Assembly (NCBI GenBank): GCA_023408815.1
Contig: JAEYJO010000080.1
Coordinates: 100,265-164,264, forward strand
Source: Bacillota bacterium
GTDB lineage: Bacteria; Bacillota; Clostridia; Lachnospirales; Lachnospiraceae
Length of the DNA stretch: 64,000 nucleotides
Direction of reading: 5' to 3'
Both the position numbers and the translations under genes were made by a program. Of the stretch, positions 24,594 through 33,550 are shown piece by piece. Under the pieces are notes generated by a model. The model had not been told where the DNA came from, did not search any database, and saw nothing but the letters and a program-made list of their open reading frames with translations. Numbering within the stretch: the first letter of the stretch is position 1; each line of letters begins with the position of its first letter.

Positions 24594-25362
24594 TATTCGC
24601 ATACAAGACGCTTTTGACCATGGAAAAGCTTTCATAGGTTTCTTGACCGGCGGCGATCCTTCTATTGAAAAAAGTGAAGAATTTATTATGAAAATGGTGG
24701 AAGCCGGATGTGATTTGATCGAAATCGGAATCCCGTTTTCCGATCCAATAGCGGAAGGTCCTGTAATCCAGGAAGCCAATATCCGGGCGCTGGCGGCAGG
24801 GACGACTACAGATAAGATATTTGAGCTGGCCAAGAATGTACGGAAAAAGACAAAGGTACCCCTAGTGTTTTTGACCTATCTGAATCCTGTATATAAATAT
24901 GGATATGAAAAGTTCTGTGCAAAATGTGAGGAAGCAGGGGTGAACGGTCTGATTATCCCGGATATGCCCTACGAAGAAAAAGGGGAACTCCTAAAAGCAG
25001 CCGGAGAATACGGCGTAGATATTATTTCCCTTATTGCGCCGACTTCGGAGGAAAGAATAAAAATGATAGCAGGGGATGCGAAAGGCTTTATTTATATAGT
25101 GTCTTCTATGGGAGTTACCGGGATGCGAAGCGAAATAAAGACGGACTTAAGTGCTATTTTATCCGCAGTAAAAGAGGCATCTGATACGCCTGCGGCAGTA
25201 GGCTTCGGTGTCAGCACTCCGGAGCAGGCGGGAAAAATAGCGGGCATAGCGGACGGAGTTATCGTAGGCAGCGCCATAGTGAAGATAATTGGAAAATACG
25301 GTGGAGAAGCAGGCCAGCCTGTTTATGACTATGTAAAAAGTATGAAGGAGGCTATTCGGTAA
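24586..25362 (+). CDS. trpA: Tryptophan synthase alpha chain
   Basis: 258 aa beta/alpha barrel that cleaves indole-3-glycerol phosphate. The catalytic Glu (LIEIGIPFSDP) and Asp are present, as are the SSMGVTG and GFGVST phosphate-loop motifs. Last gene of the operon. Four bp after its stop lies a copy of the GTTACTG palindrome. Confidence 0.97.
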   Translation: MNNIRIQDAFDHGKAFIGFLTGGDPSIEKSEEFIMKMVEAGCDLIEIGIPFSDPIAEGPVIQEANIRALAAGTTTDKIFELAKNVRKKTKVPLVFLTYLNPVYKYGYEKFCAKCEEAGVNGLIIPDMPYEEKGELLKAAGEYGVDIISLIAPTSEERIKMIAGDAKGFIYIVSSMGVTGMRSEIKTDLSAILSAVKEASDTPAAVGFGVSTPEQAGKIAGIADGVIVGSAIVKIIGKYGGEAGQPVYDYVKSMKEAIR

Positions 25363-25366
25363 AATG

Positions 25367-25393
25367 GTTACTGTTCACGACCTTCACAGTAAC
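25367..25393. repeat. GTTACTG...CAGTAAC dispersed palindrome, copy after trpA
   Basis: A 27-bp palindrome with arms GTTACTGTTCA and TTCACAGTAAC separated by a 5-nt centre, 4 bp after the trp operon. No T run follows, so it is not a standard terminator. Confidence 0.75.
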
Positions 25394-25559
25394 GTAAAAC
25401 GCCTTTAAAAAAATCGTAATTTAACCAAATAAAAAATAATTGAATTGCACATAATAATCCATAAATCAGAAAAAGTGTGTGATACGGACTTTTCTGCGTT
25501 TAATAAAAGCCTATGTCCGCATAGGACATTTGGGCGGTAAAGAAAGGTATGGTTATTTT

Positions 25560-25916
25560 ATGGATTATATCAATGCTTTTTGGGTAGGCGGACTCATATG
25601 CGCTTTGGTACAGATATTAATGGAAAAGACAAAGATGATGCCGGGGCGCATTATGGTGCTTCTCGTATGCTTGGGAGCGGTCATCAGTGTGTTTGGAATA
25701 TATGAACCCTTTCAGGAATATGCGGGAGCGGGAGCTTCGGTACCCCTTTTAGGATTTGGTAACGTGCTGATGAAAGGAGTGAAGGAAGCGGTGGACAGTG
25801 CCGGTTTCATCGGTATATTCCAGGGAGGATTTAAGGCGGGAGCAGTAGGAACGAGTGCCGCCCTGATATTCGGCTATCTGGCGAGCCTCATATTCAATCC
25901 GAAGATGAAGAAATAA
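25560..25916 (+). CDS. spoVAE: SpoVAE/SpoVAEb-type sporulation membrane protein
   Basis: 118 aa with three to four membrane helices. Matches the SpoVAC/SpoVAE family through FWVGGLICALVQILME, the IYEPFQEYAGAGASVPLLGFGN motif and C-terminal SAALIFGYLASLIFNPK. Part of the inner-membrane Ca-DPA channel. A GTG start at 25479 would add 27 residues, but ATG 25560 follows a GAAAGG site and gives the usual family length. It is separate from spoVAD by 22 kb. Confidence 0.87.
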   Translation: MDYINAFWVGGLICALVQILMEKTKMMPGRIMVLLVCLGAVISVFGIYEPFQEYAGAGASVPLLGFGNVLMKGVKEAVDSAGFIGIFQGGFKAGAVGTSAALIFGYLASLIFNPKMKK

Positions 25917-25917
25917 A

Positions 25918-26421
25918 TTAAATTTCCTCCCATAGAAGCTGGTTCTTTTCCATGAACTTTTGAAAAGCCTGATCCCAAAGCTGCTCCGGCGTTTTATCCA
26001 TAACGAAGGTACTCGTGGAGATTCCCGTCATCAAGGATGCTGTGTTCCCGTCGTACTTTATCGTAAGAGTAAATGCCTTAAGCTGCTGTTCTCCACCGTC
26101 GATAGCCGTGTCCGACAGTATTTTCTTCATATGCCCGGGCAAAAGATGGAGTACAAACTTAAAGCTTAAGGGAGTGCGCTTTCCCTTTATGAGTTGGAGG
26201 CATATGGGGCGCATATCCTTCCATAGAGAGAAATCGTAAGGGCAGAGGGAGAAATCCTCCTGCTCTTCTTTTGTATAGAAATCCTTCTGGATACGTCCGT
26301 CAATGCGGAACGTATTATAGGTAACAATGGTGCCCTCTTCTAAGAGAAAATAATCGAAGCTTTCCGAGAGCAAGAGCTTATTCATAAAATTTTTCAGATC
26401 GTTTATTCGATAGGCTTTCAT
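25918..26421 (-). CDS. Conserved-looking protein of unknown function (DUF5721-like)
   Basis: 167 aa, soluble, no signal peptide or membrane helix. Starts MKAYRINDLKNFMNKLLL with a TIVTYNTFRIDGRIQKDFY segment and ends with an aromatic tail (QLLWEEI). It recalls a small family seen in Lachnospiraceae that I believe is DUF5721, but I could not check. It converges on spoVAE with a 1-bp gap. Confidence 0.7.
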   Translation of the reverse strand: MKAYRINDLKNFMNKLLLSESFDYFLLEEGTIVTYNTFRIDGRIQKDFYTKEEQEDFSLCPYDFSLWKDMRPICLQLIKGKRTPLSFKFVLHLLPGHMKKILSDTAIDGGEQQLKAFTLTIKYDGNTASLMTGISTSTFVMDKTPEQLWDQAFQKFMEKNQLLWEEI

Positions 26422-26697
26422 AATTTTACCTCTTTTTATGAAAATGTTTTTGTGTTTACAAGCTATAGCAATAGCATTATAGTAATAGTATTACTGTTAT
26501 TATAGTGGAAAGTAAAAAGTTAATCTATAGAATTATAAAAAAAGCAGAAAGTATCTTTACAAGAAAATGGTGGGCGTGTTATTATAAGTAGTAATCAATA
26601 CTACGTGGAATAGTAATTAGTATGCTGCATAGTGATTTGGTTTACAAATATATGCCCGCCAAGTATGCGGGGCGCGAAGAAAGGCATGGTCATTGAT

Positions 26698-27534
26698 ATG
26701 AGCTATAAAATCGTTGTGGACAGTTGTTGTGAACTGCCGGAAGAATACAAAAAGGATGCGAGATTCGAAATTGTCCCTCTCGGACTGGAGGTAGGAGACT
26801 ATCAGGTCATGGACGATGAGACTTTCAATCAGAAGGAATTCCTGGAAAAAGTTGCGGCATATTCCGGTTGCCCCAAATCTTCCTGCCCTTCTCCGGAAAG
26901 ATACCGCGAGGCATATCATTGCGAGGCACAGAATGTTTTCGTAGTCACCCTTTCCTCAAAGCTCAGCGGAAGCTATAACAGTGCAGTGCTGGGCAAGAAT
27001 TTATATCATGAAAAATACGGAGACAAGAATATTTATGTATGTGATTCCGAATCCGCAAGCTGCGGAGAGACACATATAGCGCTGAAAGCCATGGAATTAG
27101 AGGAAGCAGGTCTTTCCTTCGGGGAGATCGTGAAGGAGTTGAATTCGTTTAGGGATGTGATGCGTACTTATTTTGTTCTCGATAATCTGGAGACACTTAG
27201 AAAAAATGGACGCCTTACAGGCGTAAAGGCGCTGGTAGCCTCTACCTTAAGCATAAAGCCCGTTATGGGAGCAATAGATGGAGCAATTGTTCAGAAGGGT
27301 CAGGCAATCGGCATTAAAAAAGCGCTTACCAAGCTGGCCGATACTCTGGCGAAGGAAGTGGCGAAATCCGAAGAAAAGGTGCTCATGATCACGCACTGCA
27401 ACTGCCCTGACAGAGCGGAGCTGATAAAGAGTATGATATTGGATAAGATACGTGTAAAGGATGTTCTGGTAATGGATACCGCGGGCATCAGCAGCATGTA
27501 TGCCAATGATGGAGGCATCATCGTCACTATTTGA
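26698..27534 (+). CDS. DegV family fatty-acid-binding protein
   Basis: 278 aa from the ATG at 26698. The DegV fold binds a fatty acid; some members (FakB) present it to the kinase FakA for phosphorylation. Recognised by the N-terminal IVVDSCCELPEEY, the TLSSKLSGSYNSA motif, SESASCGE and the NGRLTG/LSIKPVM segments. A GAAAGG site lies upstream; the longer frame from 26632 is not supported. Not next to a fakA-like gene. Confidence 0.92.
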   Translation: MSYKIVVDSCCELPEEYKKDARFEIVPLGLEVGDYQVMDDETFNQKEFLEKVAAYSGCPKSSCPSPERYREAYHCEAQNVFVVTLSSKLSGSYNSAVLGKNLYHEKYGDKNIYVCDSESASCGETHIALKAMELEEAGLSFGEIVKELNSFRDVMRTYFVLDNLETLRKNGRLTGVKALVASTLSIKPVMGAIDGAIVQKGQAIGIKKALTKLADTLAKEVAKSEEKVLMITHCNCPDRAELIKSMILDKIRVKDVLVMDTAGISSMYANDGGIIVTI

Positions 27535-27563
27535 TGGGGCGGGGATTTATACAGAATGCTTAA

Positions 27564-28313
27564 TTACAGCTCTTCGGCAGATTGCCGGAGAGCTTTTTTC
27601 AGGTCCATGGAATAAGAGGGAGTAATGCGGATTACCGTACCGTCCATAAGCGTAAGCTTGGTTAAGGTTATTTTTTTTAAATAGGTCACATTCACCATGT
27701 ATGAGCGGGAAACAGCGGCATAATGAGAATAAGCGGCCAGCTGGGAATAGAAATTCGTAATGGTGCTGAGAATGCTTATGTTACTTCCGTCTTTCAGGTA
27801 GACGTGGATATAGCTACCCTCTGCCCTTGCGTAGACGATATCGTCCTCCTCTACGTAGCGGGTGACCGCTTCGCCCCGCAGCTCTATAGTAGGCACAATT
27901 TGATTTTTCAGTGCGGCTGTTTGGTCGAGAGAAGCGGATAATTCCTCTTTTTTAATCGGCTTGTCCAGGAAAAAGATATTGCGCCTTTCCTGTTCGGAGT
28001 AAGCGCAAAATAATTCCCTATAATCGACGGAAGAGACACACAACACGATAGGAGCGGTCACACCCGCTTCACGAAGCCGAAGTGCCAGAGCTGCGCCGTT
28101 TGTTTCTCCGGAAACCATATCGATATAAAAAGCGTCGTAAATCATCGGAGAATGCATAATTGCGGAAATGCTGCCGTAGGAATCCACATAGAGGACACTT
28201 GCTTCCTTTGCCCGTTTATCGGATTCTCGCTGTAATAACCTTTCCATCTGCTTGCGATCGCCTACGTTGTCGTCGCAGATCGCTATATGAAGTGCAAAAC
28301 TTTCGGTTTGCAT
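27564..28313 (-). CDS. LytTR-type response regulator
   Basis: 249 aa. N-terminal receiver domain (ICDDN acidic pocket, phospho-acceptor Asp in AFYIDMVSG, Lys in FLDKPIK) and a C-terminal LytTR DNA-binding domain (YARAEGSYIHVYLKDG...SRSYMVNVTYLKKI). Such regulators often control peptide signalling or virulence genes. No histidine kinase is adjacent, so it is an orphan here. Start at 28313 follows GGGAGG; the frame could begin at 28328 without a site. Confidence 0.9.
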   Translation of the reverse strand: MQTESFALHIAICDDNVGDRKQMERLLQRESDKRAKEASVLYVDSYGSISAIMHSPMIYDAFYIDMVSGETNGAALALRLREAGVTAPIVLCVSSVDYRELFCAYSEQERRNIFFLDKPIKKEELSASLDQTAALKNQIVPTIELRGEAVTRYVEEDDIVYARAEGSYIHVYLKDGSNISILSTITNFYSQLAAYSHYAAVSRSYMVNVTYLKKITLTKLTLMDGTVIRITPSYSMDLKKALRQSAEEL

Positions 28314-28328
28314 GATAAGACCTCCCAC

Positions 28329-28622
28329 TTACATAATCTTGATTTGAACCGGAGAATATAGAATCGCCAGAATGAGGGCTATCTGCAAAAGCAGGATCGC
28401 AGGCATGCCGTAGACGAAATACCAGTGCCTTGTTTTATGGCGGAAAGCATACATGCCCAGTATACAGCCGATGCTTCCGCCGATAATTGCCATAATAAAA
28501 AGGGTAGATTCAGGAATTCTCCATGCCTGCTTCTTAGCCTTATATTTGTCCAGCCCCATAAGGCATAAGCCTGTGATGTTCACGGCTGCAAAATATACGA
28601 GTAATACGGTTATGACGTCCAT
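28329..28622 (-). CDS. DUF1294 small membrane protein
   Basis: 97 aa with three to four hydrophobic segments and the family motif GLDKYKAKKQAWRIPESTLF followed by GGSIGCILGMYAFRHKTRH, typical of DUF1294. Function unknown. It lies 15 bp upstream of the LytTR regulator on the same strand, so the two may be co-transcribed. Confidence 0.88.
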   Translation of the reverse strand: MDVITVLLVYFAAVNITGLCLMGLDKYKAKKQAWRIPESTLFIMAIIGGSIGCILGMYAFRHKTRHWYFVYGMPAILLLQIALILAILYSPVQIKIM

Positions 28623-28669
28623 GAGCGGAACTCCTTTCTGTAATCGTCTATCGGTGATTACAGACCGGT

Positions 28670-29890
28670 CTAGTTGCTTTTGTCTGCTTCCTGCAACTTC
28701 ATCGCGCGTACCTTGCAGGAAAGGCCGAATAGATTGATAAAGCCCTCCGCATCGTGATGGTCATATAAATCGCCGGTAGTAAAGGATGCGATGCTTTCGT
28801 TATAAAGAGAGTAAGGAGAAGTTGTGCCGGCCTTGGAGATATTGCCCTTATAAAGCTTCAGTTTTACTTCTCCGGTTACATACTGCTGCGTAGATTCAAT
28901 AAAAGCCTGTACCGCTTCGCGAAGAGGGGTGAACCATTTTCCTTCGTAAACGATTTGAGCCAGTTTATTACCCATGTCCGCTTTCAACGCATAGGTATCG
29001 CGGTCCAGGATGAGCTCTTCCAACTGCTGGTGCGCTTCGTAGAGGATGGTGCCGCCGGGTGTCTCGTACACGCCGCGGGATTTCATGCCTACTACGCGGT
29101 TTTCAACGATATCAATAATGCCGATACCGTGTTTTCCGCCCAGAGCGTTGAGTTCACGGATGATGTCCGACACCTTCATCTTCTTGCCGTTTACAGAAAC
29201 AGGGATACCTTTTTCGAAGGTCATGGTTACGTATTCGCCTTCATCGGGAGCCTTTTCCGGAGTGGTACCAAGTACGAGAAGGTGCTCGAAGTTCGGCTCG
29301 TTAGCGGGATCTTCCAGTTCCAGACCCTCATGGCTGATGTGCCACAAATTACGATCGCGGCTGTAAGAGGAATCAGCGGAGAAGGGAAGGTCGATGCCGT
29401 GTGCTTTGCAGTATTCGATTTCGGATTCACGGGAATCCATAGTCCATTTATCGTTTCTCCAAGCGGCGATAATTTTCAGATCGGGAGCGAGTGCCTTGAT
29501 TCCGAGCTCGAAACGAATCTGGTCGTTGCCCTTGCCGGTAGCTCCGTGGCAGATGGCGGTAGCGCCTTCCTTGCGGGCAATTTCTACCAGCCTCTTTGCA
29601 ATGACCGGCCTTGCCATGGATGTACCGAGGAGATATTTATTCTCATATACGGCGTGAGCCTGAACACAGGGAACGATATACTCGTCACAGAATTCATCCG
29701 TAACATCTTCGATATATAATTTTTCAGCGCCGCAGAACTTTGCTCGTTCCTCCAAACCGTCCAATTCCTCGCCCTGACCGCAGTCAACGCATACGCAGAT
29801 AACTTCATAATCGAAATTTTCCTTTAACCAAGGAATGATGGCGGTAGTATCGAGCCCGCCGGAGTAAGCCAGGATAACTTTTTCTTTCAT
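28670..29890 (-). CDS. argG: Argininosuccinate synthase
   Basis: 406 aa. Condenses citrulline and aspartate using ATP. N-terminal ATP-pyrophosphatase loop LAYSGGLDTTAI, the CHGATGKGNDQIRFE motif and DSSYSRDRNLWHISHEG are intact. ATG at 29890 has a GGAGG site 8 bp upstream; the frame extends to 29905 without one. Transcribed divergently from argC. Confidence 0.97.
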   Translation of the reverse strand: MKEKVILAYSGGLDTTAIIPWLKENFDYEVICVCVDCGQGEELDGLEERAKFCGAEKLYIEDVTDEFCDEYIVPCVQAHAVYENKYLLGTSMARPVIAKRLVEIARKEGATAICHGATGKGNDQIRFELGIKALAPDLKIIAAWRNDKWTMDSRESEIEYCKAHGIDLPFSADSSYSRDRNLWHISHEGLELEDPANEPNFEHLLVLGTTPEKAPDEGEYVTMTFEKGIPVSVNGKKMKVSDIIRELNALGGKHGIGIIDIVENRVVGMKSRGVYETPGGTILYEAHQQLEELILDRDTYALKADMGNKLAQIVYEGKWFTPLREAVQAFIESTQQYVTGEVKLKLYKGNISKAGTTSPYSLYNESIASFTTGDLYDHHDAEGFINLFGLSCKVRAMKLQEADKSN

Positions 29891-29969
29891 TATTATTGCC
29901 TCCAAATATTATTTAAATGTGAATGGATATGTTTTTCCATGAAGTCATGGACGAAATTGCTATGCAAAC

Positions 29970-29998
29970 AATATACAACATTATTTTCTGAAATGCAA
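29970..29998 (-). promoter_or_regulatory. argG promoter
   Basis: On the minus strand: TTGCAT (29998-29993), 17-bp spacer, TATATT (29975-29970). An inverted repeat with arms TTGTGT / ACACAA (30007-30026) lies 8 bp upstream of the -35 box, a possible ArgR site (weak inference). Confidence 0.6.
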
Positions 29999-30112
29999 GA
30001 GTGAATTTGTGTATAAAAACACACAAAATTTATGAAAACATGAATAAAATGAAAAAATGGTTGAATATTATGCAAATAAGATGTATACTTATGCGAAAAT
30101 GAAGATGAAAAT

Positions 30113-30139
30113 GTTACTGAGAAGGTCATGAACAGTAAT
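30113..30139. repeat. GTTACTG...CAGTAAT dispersed palindrome between argG and argC
   Basis: 27 bp, arms GTTACTG and CAGTAAT, centre AGAAGGTCATGAA. It lies about 40 bp upstream of the argC -35 box. Confidence 0.7.
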
Positions 30140-30177
30140 ATAAAAATCAAGAGCGTGTCCGGCGAAATATAAAACAG

Positions 30178-30206
30178 TTGAGATTTTAGCAGCGAAATAG
30201 TATTAT
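30178..30206 (+). promoter_or_regulatory. arg operon (argC) promoter
   Basis: TTGAGA (30178-30183), 17-bp spacer, TATTAT (30201-30206). The promoter lies between GTCCGG (about 30157) and CCGGAC (about 30218) arms, a possible operator frame. The rest of the 362-bp argG-argC gap is AT-rich with several TGAATA-like stretches that could be ArgR boxes, none decisive. Confidence 0.6.
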
Positions 30207-30252
30207 TTACTTTATTACCGGACGGGTATATTGAGATGAAGAGGTGAAGCGG

Positions 30253-31200
30253 ATGAAAACGAAAATTTTTATCGACGGAAGCGAAGGAACTACTGGACTG
30301 AGAATACATGAGCGCTTTATGGGACGCGATGATATCGAGATACTTCCTATTTCTCAGGAACTTAGAAAAGATGAAAAGGAAAGAAGACGATTGATCAATT
30401 CCTCGGATATCTCGATTCTTTGCCTGCCTGATGCTGCAGCGAGAGAATCCGTCGGACTGATTGAAAATGAAAGCGTGAGGATCATCGATACCTCCACCGC
30501 TCACAGAACGCAGGACGACTGGTCCTATGGATTTCCGGAGCTGTCTGAAAAGCATAGGAAAGCGGTGGCGATAGGAAAACGGATAGCGGTGCCGGGCTGC
30601 CATGCGACGGGCTTCATTTCCTTATTATATCCTATCGTTGCGGAAGGGATATTATCCTCCGAGTATCCGGTCAGCGGCTTTTCTATTACGGGCTACAGCG
30701 GAGGCGGCAAATCCATGATTACCCAGTACGAGGATGAGGACCGGGCACCGGAATTCGATTCGCCGAGGGAATATGCGCTTAGTCAGCAGCACAAACATTT
30801 AAAAGAAATGAAAAAAATCGCCGGACTTTCGAGAGAACCTCTGTTTTCTCCGATCGTTGCGGATTATTACAGCGGAATGGTAGTCTCCGTTCCGCTATAT
30901 ACGGAGTTTTTGAAGGGTTGTCATACGCCGGATAAGCTTCGGACGTTCTTTCGCGATTATTATGCGGGGCAGAAATTGATTCATGTGATGCCTCAGTCTG
31001 CAGAGGAAGAAATAAAGGGAATGATGGCGGGCAACGGCTGCTCCGGCTGGGACGGCCTGAAGCTTTACGTGACGGGAAACGAGGAGAGGGCGGTGCTTAC
31101 CGCGCAATTCGATAACCTCGGTAAGGGAGCGTCGGGTGCAGCTATACAATGTCTGAATATCATGCTGGGCTGTGAAGAACAAAAAGGATTGAATTTGTGA
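30253..31200 (+). CDS. argC: N-acetyl-gamma-glutamyl-phosphate reductase (type 2, short form)
   Basis: 315 aa. NADPH-dependent reduction of N-acetylglutamyl phosphate in arginine synthesis. The dinucleotide site is the type-2 form IDGSEGTTGLRIHERF, and the catalytic Cys lies in VPGCHATGF. ATG 30253 follows GAGGTGAAGC. First gene of argC-prdX-GNAT-argJ-argB-argD. The stop overlaps the start region of the next gene. Confidence 0.95.
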   Translation: MKTKIFIDGSEGTTGLRIHERFMGRDDIEILPISQELRKDEKERRRLINSSDISILCLPDAAARESVGLIENESVRIIDTSTAHRTQDDWSYGFPELSEKHRKAVAIGKRIAVPGCHATGFISLLYPIVAEGILSSEYPVSGFSITGYSGGGKSMITQYEDEDRAPEFDSPREYALSQQHKHLKEMKKIAGLSREPLFSPIVADYYSGMVVSVPLYTEFLKGCHTPDKLRTFFRDYYAGQKLIHVMPQSAEEEIKGMMAGNGCSGWDGLKLYVTGNEERAVLTAQFDNLGKGASGAAIQCLNIMLGCEEQKGLNL

Positions 31201-31211
31201 AAGGAAAAACG

Positions 31212-31787
31212 ATGAGCGATAAGAACGAAATCGTCCCTGATATGAAGATTTACAAGGAAAAGCCTTCCCCGGAAGGACGGCTGCCCAGAGAGATGGCAGT
31301 TTATGAGCTTTTGGAGAAGCTGCATATTTCATACGAAAGGCTGGACCACGAAGCGGTGGCGACTATAGAAGCGTGTCAGGGAGTAGATAAGCTTTTGGAT
31401 ATAAAATTATGTAAGAATCTATTTTTGTGCAATGCACAGAGGACGAAATTTTATCTCCTGTTAATGCCCGGAGAAAAGAAATTCAGCACGAAGGAGGTAT
31501 GCAGGCAGATACAGAGTGCCAGACTATCCTTCGCCCCGGCGGAGTACATGGAAAGGTTTCTGAGTATATCCCCTGGAGCGGTAAGCGTTATGGGGCTGAT
31601 GAACGATAAGGAGAACCAGGTGCAGCTGCTCATAGACAGAGAGGTTTTGGAATCGGAATATTTAGGCTGTCATCCGTGTGTGAATACCGCCAGCCTGAAG
31701 CTTAAGATGGCAGATGTCATATCCCGCTTCCTCCCACATACAGGACACGATTATGTGGTGGTCGAGCTGACCGACGACCAAGGTTAG
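31212..31787 (+). CDS. YbaK/ProX-type aminoacyl-tRNA deacylase (PrdX-like)
   Basis: 191 aa. Trans-editing domain that hydrolyses mischarged Ala-tRNA(Pro) or similar. Recognised by LEKLHISYERLDHEAVATIEAC, the KNLFLCNAQRTKFYLLLMPGEKKF stretch and the GAVSVMGLMND motif, typical of the YbaK/prolyl-tRNA-synthetase-associated domain. ATG 31212 has AAAGGA six bases upstream; a GTG at 31197 would overlap argC. Its place inside an arginine operon is unusual. Confidence 0.88.
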   Translation: MSDKNEIVPDMKIYKEKPSPEGRLPREMAVYELLEKLHISYERLDHEAVATIEACQGVDKLLDIKLCKNLFLCNAQRTKFYLLLMPGEKKFSTKEVCRQIQSARLSFAPAEYMERFLSISPGAVSVMGLMNDKENQVQLLIDREVLESEYLGCHPCVNTASLKLKMADVISRFLPHTGHDYVVVELTDDQG

Positions 31788-31798
31788 GAGGAAGAGAG

Positions 31799-32239
31799 AT
31801 GGTTCGGACAATGACAATAGAGGATTACGAGGAGGTGCGCGCACTTTGGATGAGCATCAAGGGCTTTTCCATACGCAGCATCGACGATTCCATGGAAAGC
31901 GTGGAACGTTTCCTTAAGAGAAATCCCGAAACCAGCGTAGTAGCGGTAGAGGATGGAAAAATCGTAGGTGCTATCCTTTGCGGTCACGATGGGAGAAGAG
32001 GCTGCATGTACCATGTATGCGTACACGAAGCTTATCGAAGAAGAAGCATCGGGGAGACCATGGTGGCGGCAGCGGTAAAAGCGCTTAAGGCAGAGCACAT
32101 TAACAAGGTATCGCTGATCGCCTTTACGCAAAACAGCACGGGGAATGCCTTCTGGAGCCGCATTGGCTGGACGAAGCGCGAGGATTTGAACTATTATGAT
32201 TTTATTTTAAATGAAGAAAATATAGAAGCCGTTAACTGA
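31799..32239 (+). CDS. GNAT family N-acetyltransferase
   Basis: 146 aa GNAT fold. The acetyl-CoA loop is VHEAYRRRSIGETMVAAAVKAL, followed by LIAFTQNSTGNAFWSRIGW. The acceptor is unknown. It lies 11 bp after the deacylase gene and 15 bp before argJ; it is not an obvious ArgA, so a role in arginine synthesis is only suggested by context. Confidence 0.88.
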   Translation: MVRTMTIEDYEEVRALWMSIKGFSIRSIDDSMESVERFLKRNPETSVVAVEDGKIVGAILCGHDGRRGCMYHVCVHEAYRRRSIGETMVAAAVKALKAEHINKVSLIAFTQNSTGNAFWSRIGWTKREDLNYYDFILNEENIEAVN

Positions 32240-32254
32240 CAGACAAGGAGGATT

Positions 32255-33481
32255 ATGATGGAGATTATTTCGGGCGGAGTAACTGCCGCAAAGGGATTTG
32301 AGGCGGCAGGCGCGGAAGCGAATGTAAAATATAAGAACAGAAAGGATATGGCGCTCATATACAGCCAGACTCCTTGTAAGGCAGCAGGAGTCTTTACAGG
32401 CAATGTGGTAAAGGCAGCCCCTGTTTTGTGGGATAAAAATGTGGTGACCACCTCTCCTTATGTGCAGGCGGTAGTTGTAAATTCAGGAATTGCCAACGCC
32501 TGTACCGGTGTAAAGGGTTATGAATACTGCAAGCAGACGGCACAAAATACGGCAAAGGAGCTGGGAATCCCTGAGAATTCCATACTGGTAGCGTCCACCG
32601 GAGTCATCGGCATGCAGCTTCCCATGGATAAGATAACGGACGGAGTGAGCAAGCTGGCACGGGCAAAAGAGCGCAGTGAGTACGCAGGAACGATGGCGGC
32701 GGAAGCAATTATGACTACGGATACCGTCTCCAAGCAGGTGGCGGTGACGATCGAAATAGACGGCGTAACTGTTACGGTTGGAGGAATGTGCAAGGGCTCC
32801 GGTATGATACATCCTAATATGTGCACGATGCTCGGCTTTGTAACCACTGACATTGCAATTTCCAAGGAGCTTTTGCAGGAGGCGTTAAGCGAGGATATTC
32901 AGGATACTTTCAACATGGTTTCTATTGATGGAGATACATCTACCAATGATACTCTGATCGTGCTCGCTAACGGCATGGCAGGCAACCGGGAGATTGTGAG
33001 CAAGGACGAGAACTATTATAAATTTACAGAAGCACTCCACTATGTAGATGAAACCCTGGCGAAGAAGATGGCAGGAGACGGAGAAGGAGCAACTGCCTTA
33101 TTCGAGACAAGGGTCATCCACGCTGCATCGAAAGAGGACGCGAAGATACTCAGCAAAGCGGTAATCTGCTCCAGCCTGACCAAGGCGGCTATTTTCGGAC
33201 ATGACGCTAATTGGGGGAGGATACTTTGTGCGCTGGGCTATTCCGGAGTGAACTTCGATCCGGAAAATATCGAACTTTTCTTCGAGGGCGAGAACGGAAG
33301 GATACAGATATACAAGGATGGAGCGGCAACTGACTACAGTGAAGAAGAAGCCTCGGCAATCCTTTCGGAGCCGGAGGTCAGAGTGCTGGTAGATATGAAA
33401 ATGGGTGACGCGCAGGCGACGGCATGGGGCTGTGATCTGACTTATGATTATGTAAAGATAAATGCCGACTATCGGTCTTAA
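32255..33481 (+). CDS. argJ: Bifunctional glutamate N-acetyltransferase / amino-acid acetyltransferase
   Basis: 408 aa. Recycles the acetyl group from N-acetylornithine to glutamate. The self-cleavage site that yields alpha and beta chains is in KGSGMIHPNMCTMLGF, with Thr as new N-terminus; the residue before it is Cys, where Ala is usual. AAGGAGG precedes the paired ATGs at 32255/32258. Confidence 0.96.
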   Translation: MMEIISGGVTAAKGFEAAGAEANVKYKNRKDMALIYSQTPCKAAGVFTGNVVKAAPVLWDKNVVTTSPYVQAVVVNSGIANACTGVKGYEYCKQTAQNTAKELGIPENSILVASTGVIGMQLPMDKITDGVSKLARAKERSEYAGTMAAEAIMTTDTVSKQVAVTIEIDGVTVTVGGMCKGSGMIHPNMCTMLGFVTTDIAISKELLQEALSEDIQDTFNMVSIDGDTSTNDTLIVLANGMAGNREIVSKDENYYKFTEALHYVDETLAKKMAGDGEGATALFETRVIHAASKEDAKILSKAVICSSLTKAAIFGHDANWGRILCALGYSGVNFDPENIELFFEGENGRIQIYKDGAATDYSEEEASAILSEPEVRVLVDMKMGDAQATAWGCDLTYDYVKINADYRS

Positions 33482-33550
33482 AAAGGATGAAAGCAAAGCG
33501 TAAAAAAGAAAATCAGGAGATGAGACTTTGAAAGGAGCATTGATATAATA

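Noticed and set aside
28955..29719. 254-codon plus-strand frame opposite argG
   Set aside because: Mirror of a fully conserved argininosuccinate synthase; no motif and no ribosome site.
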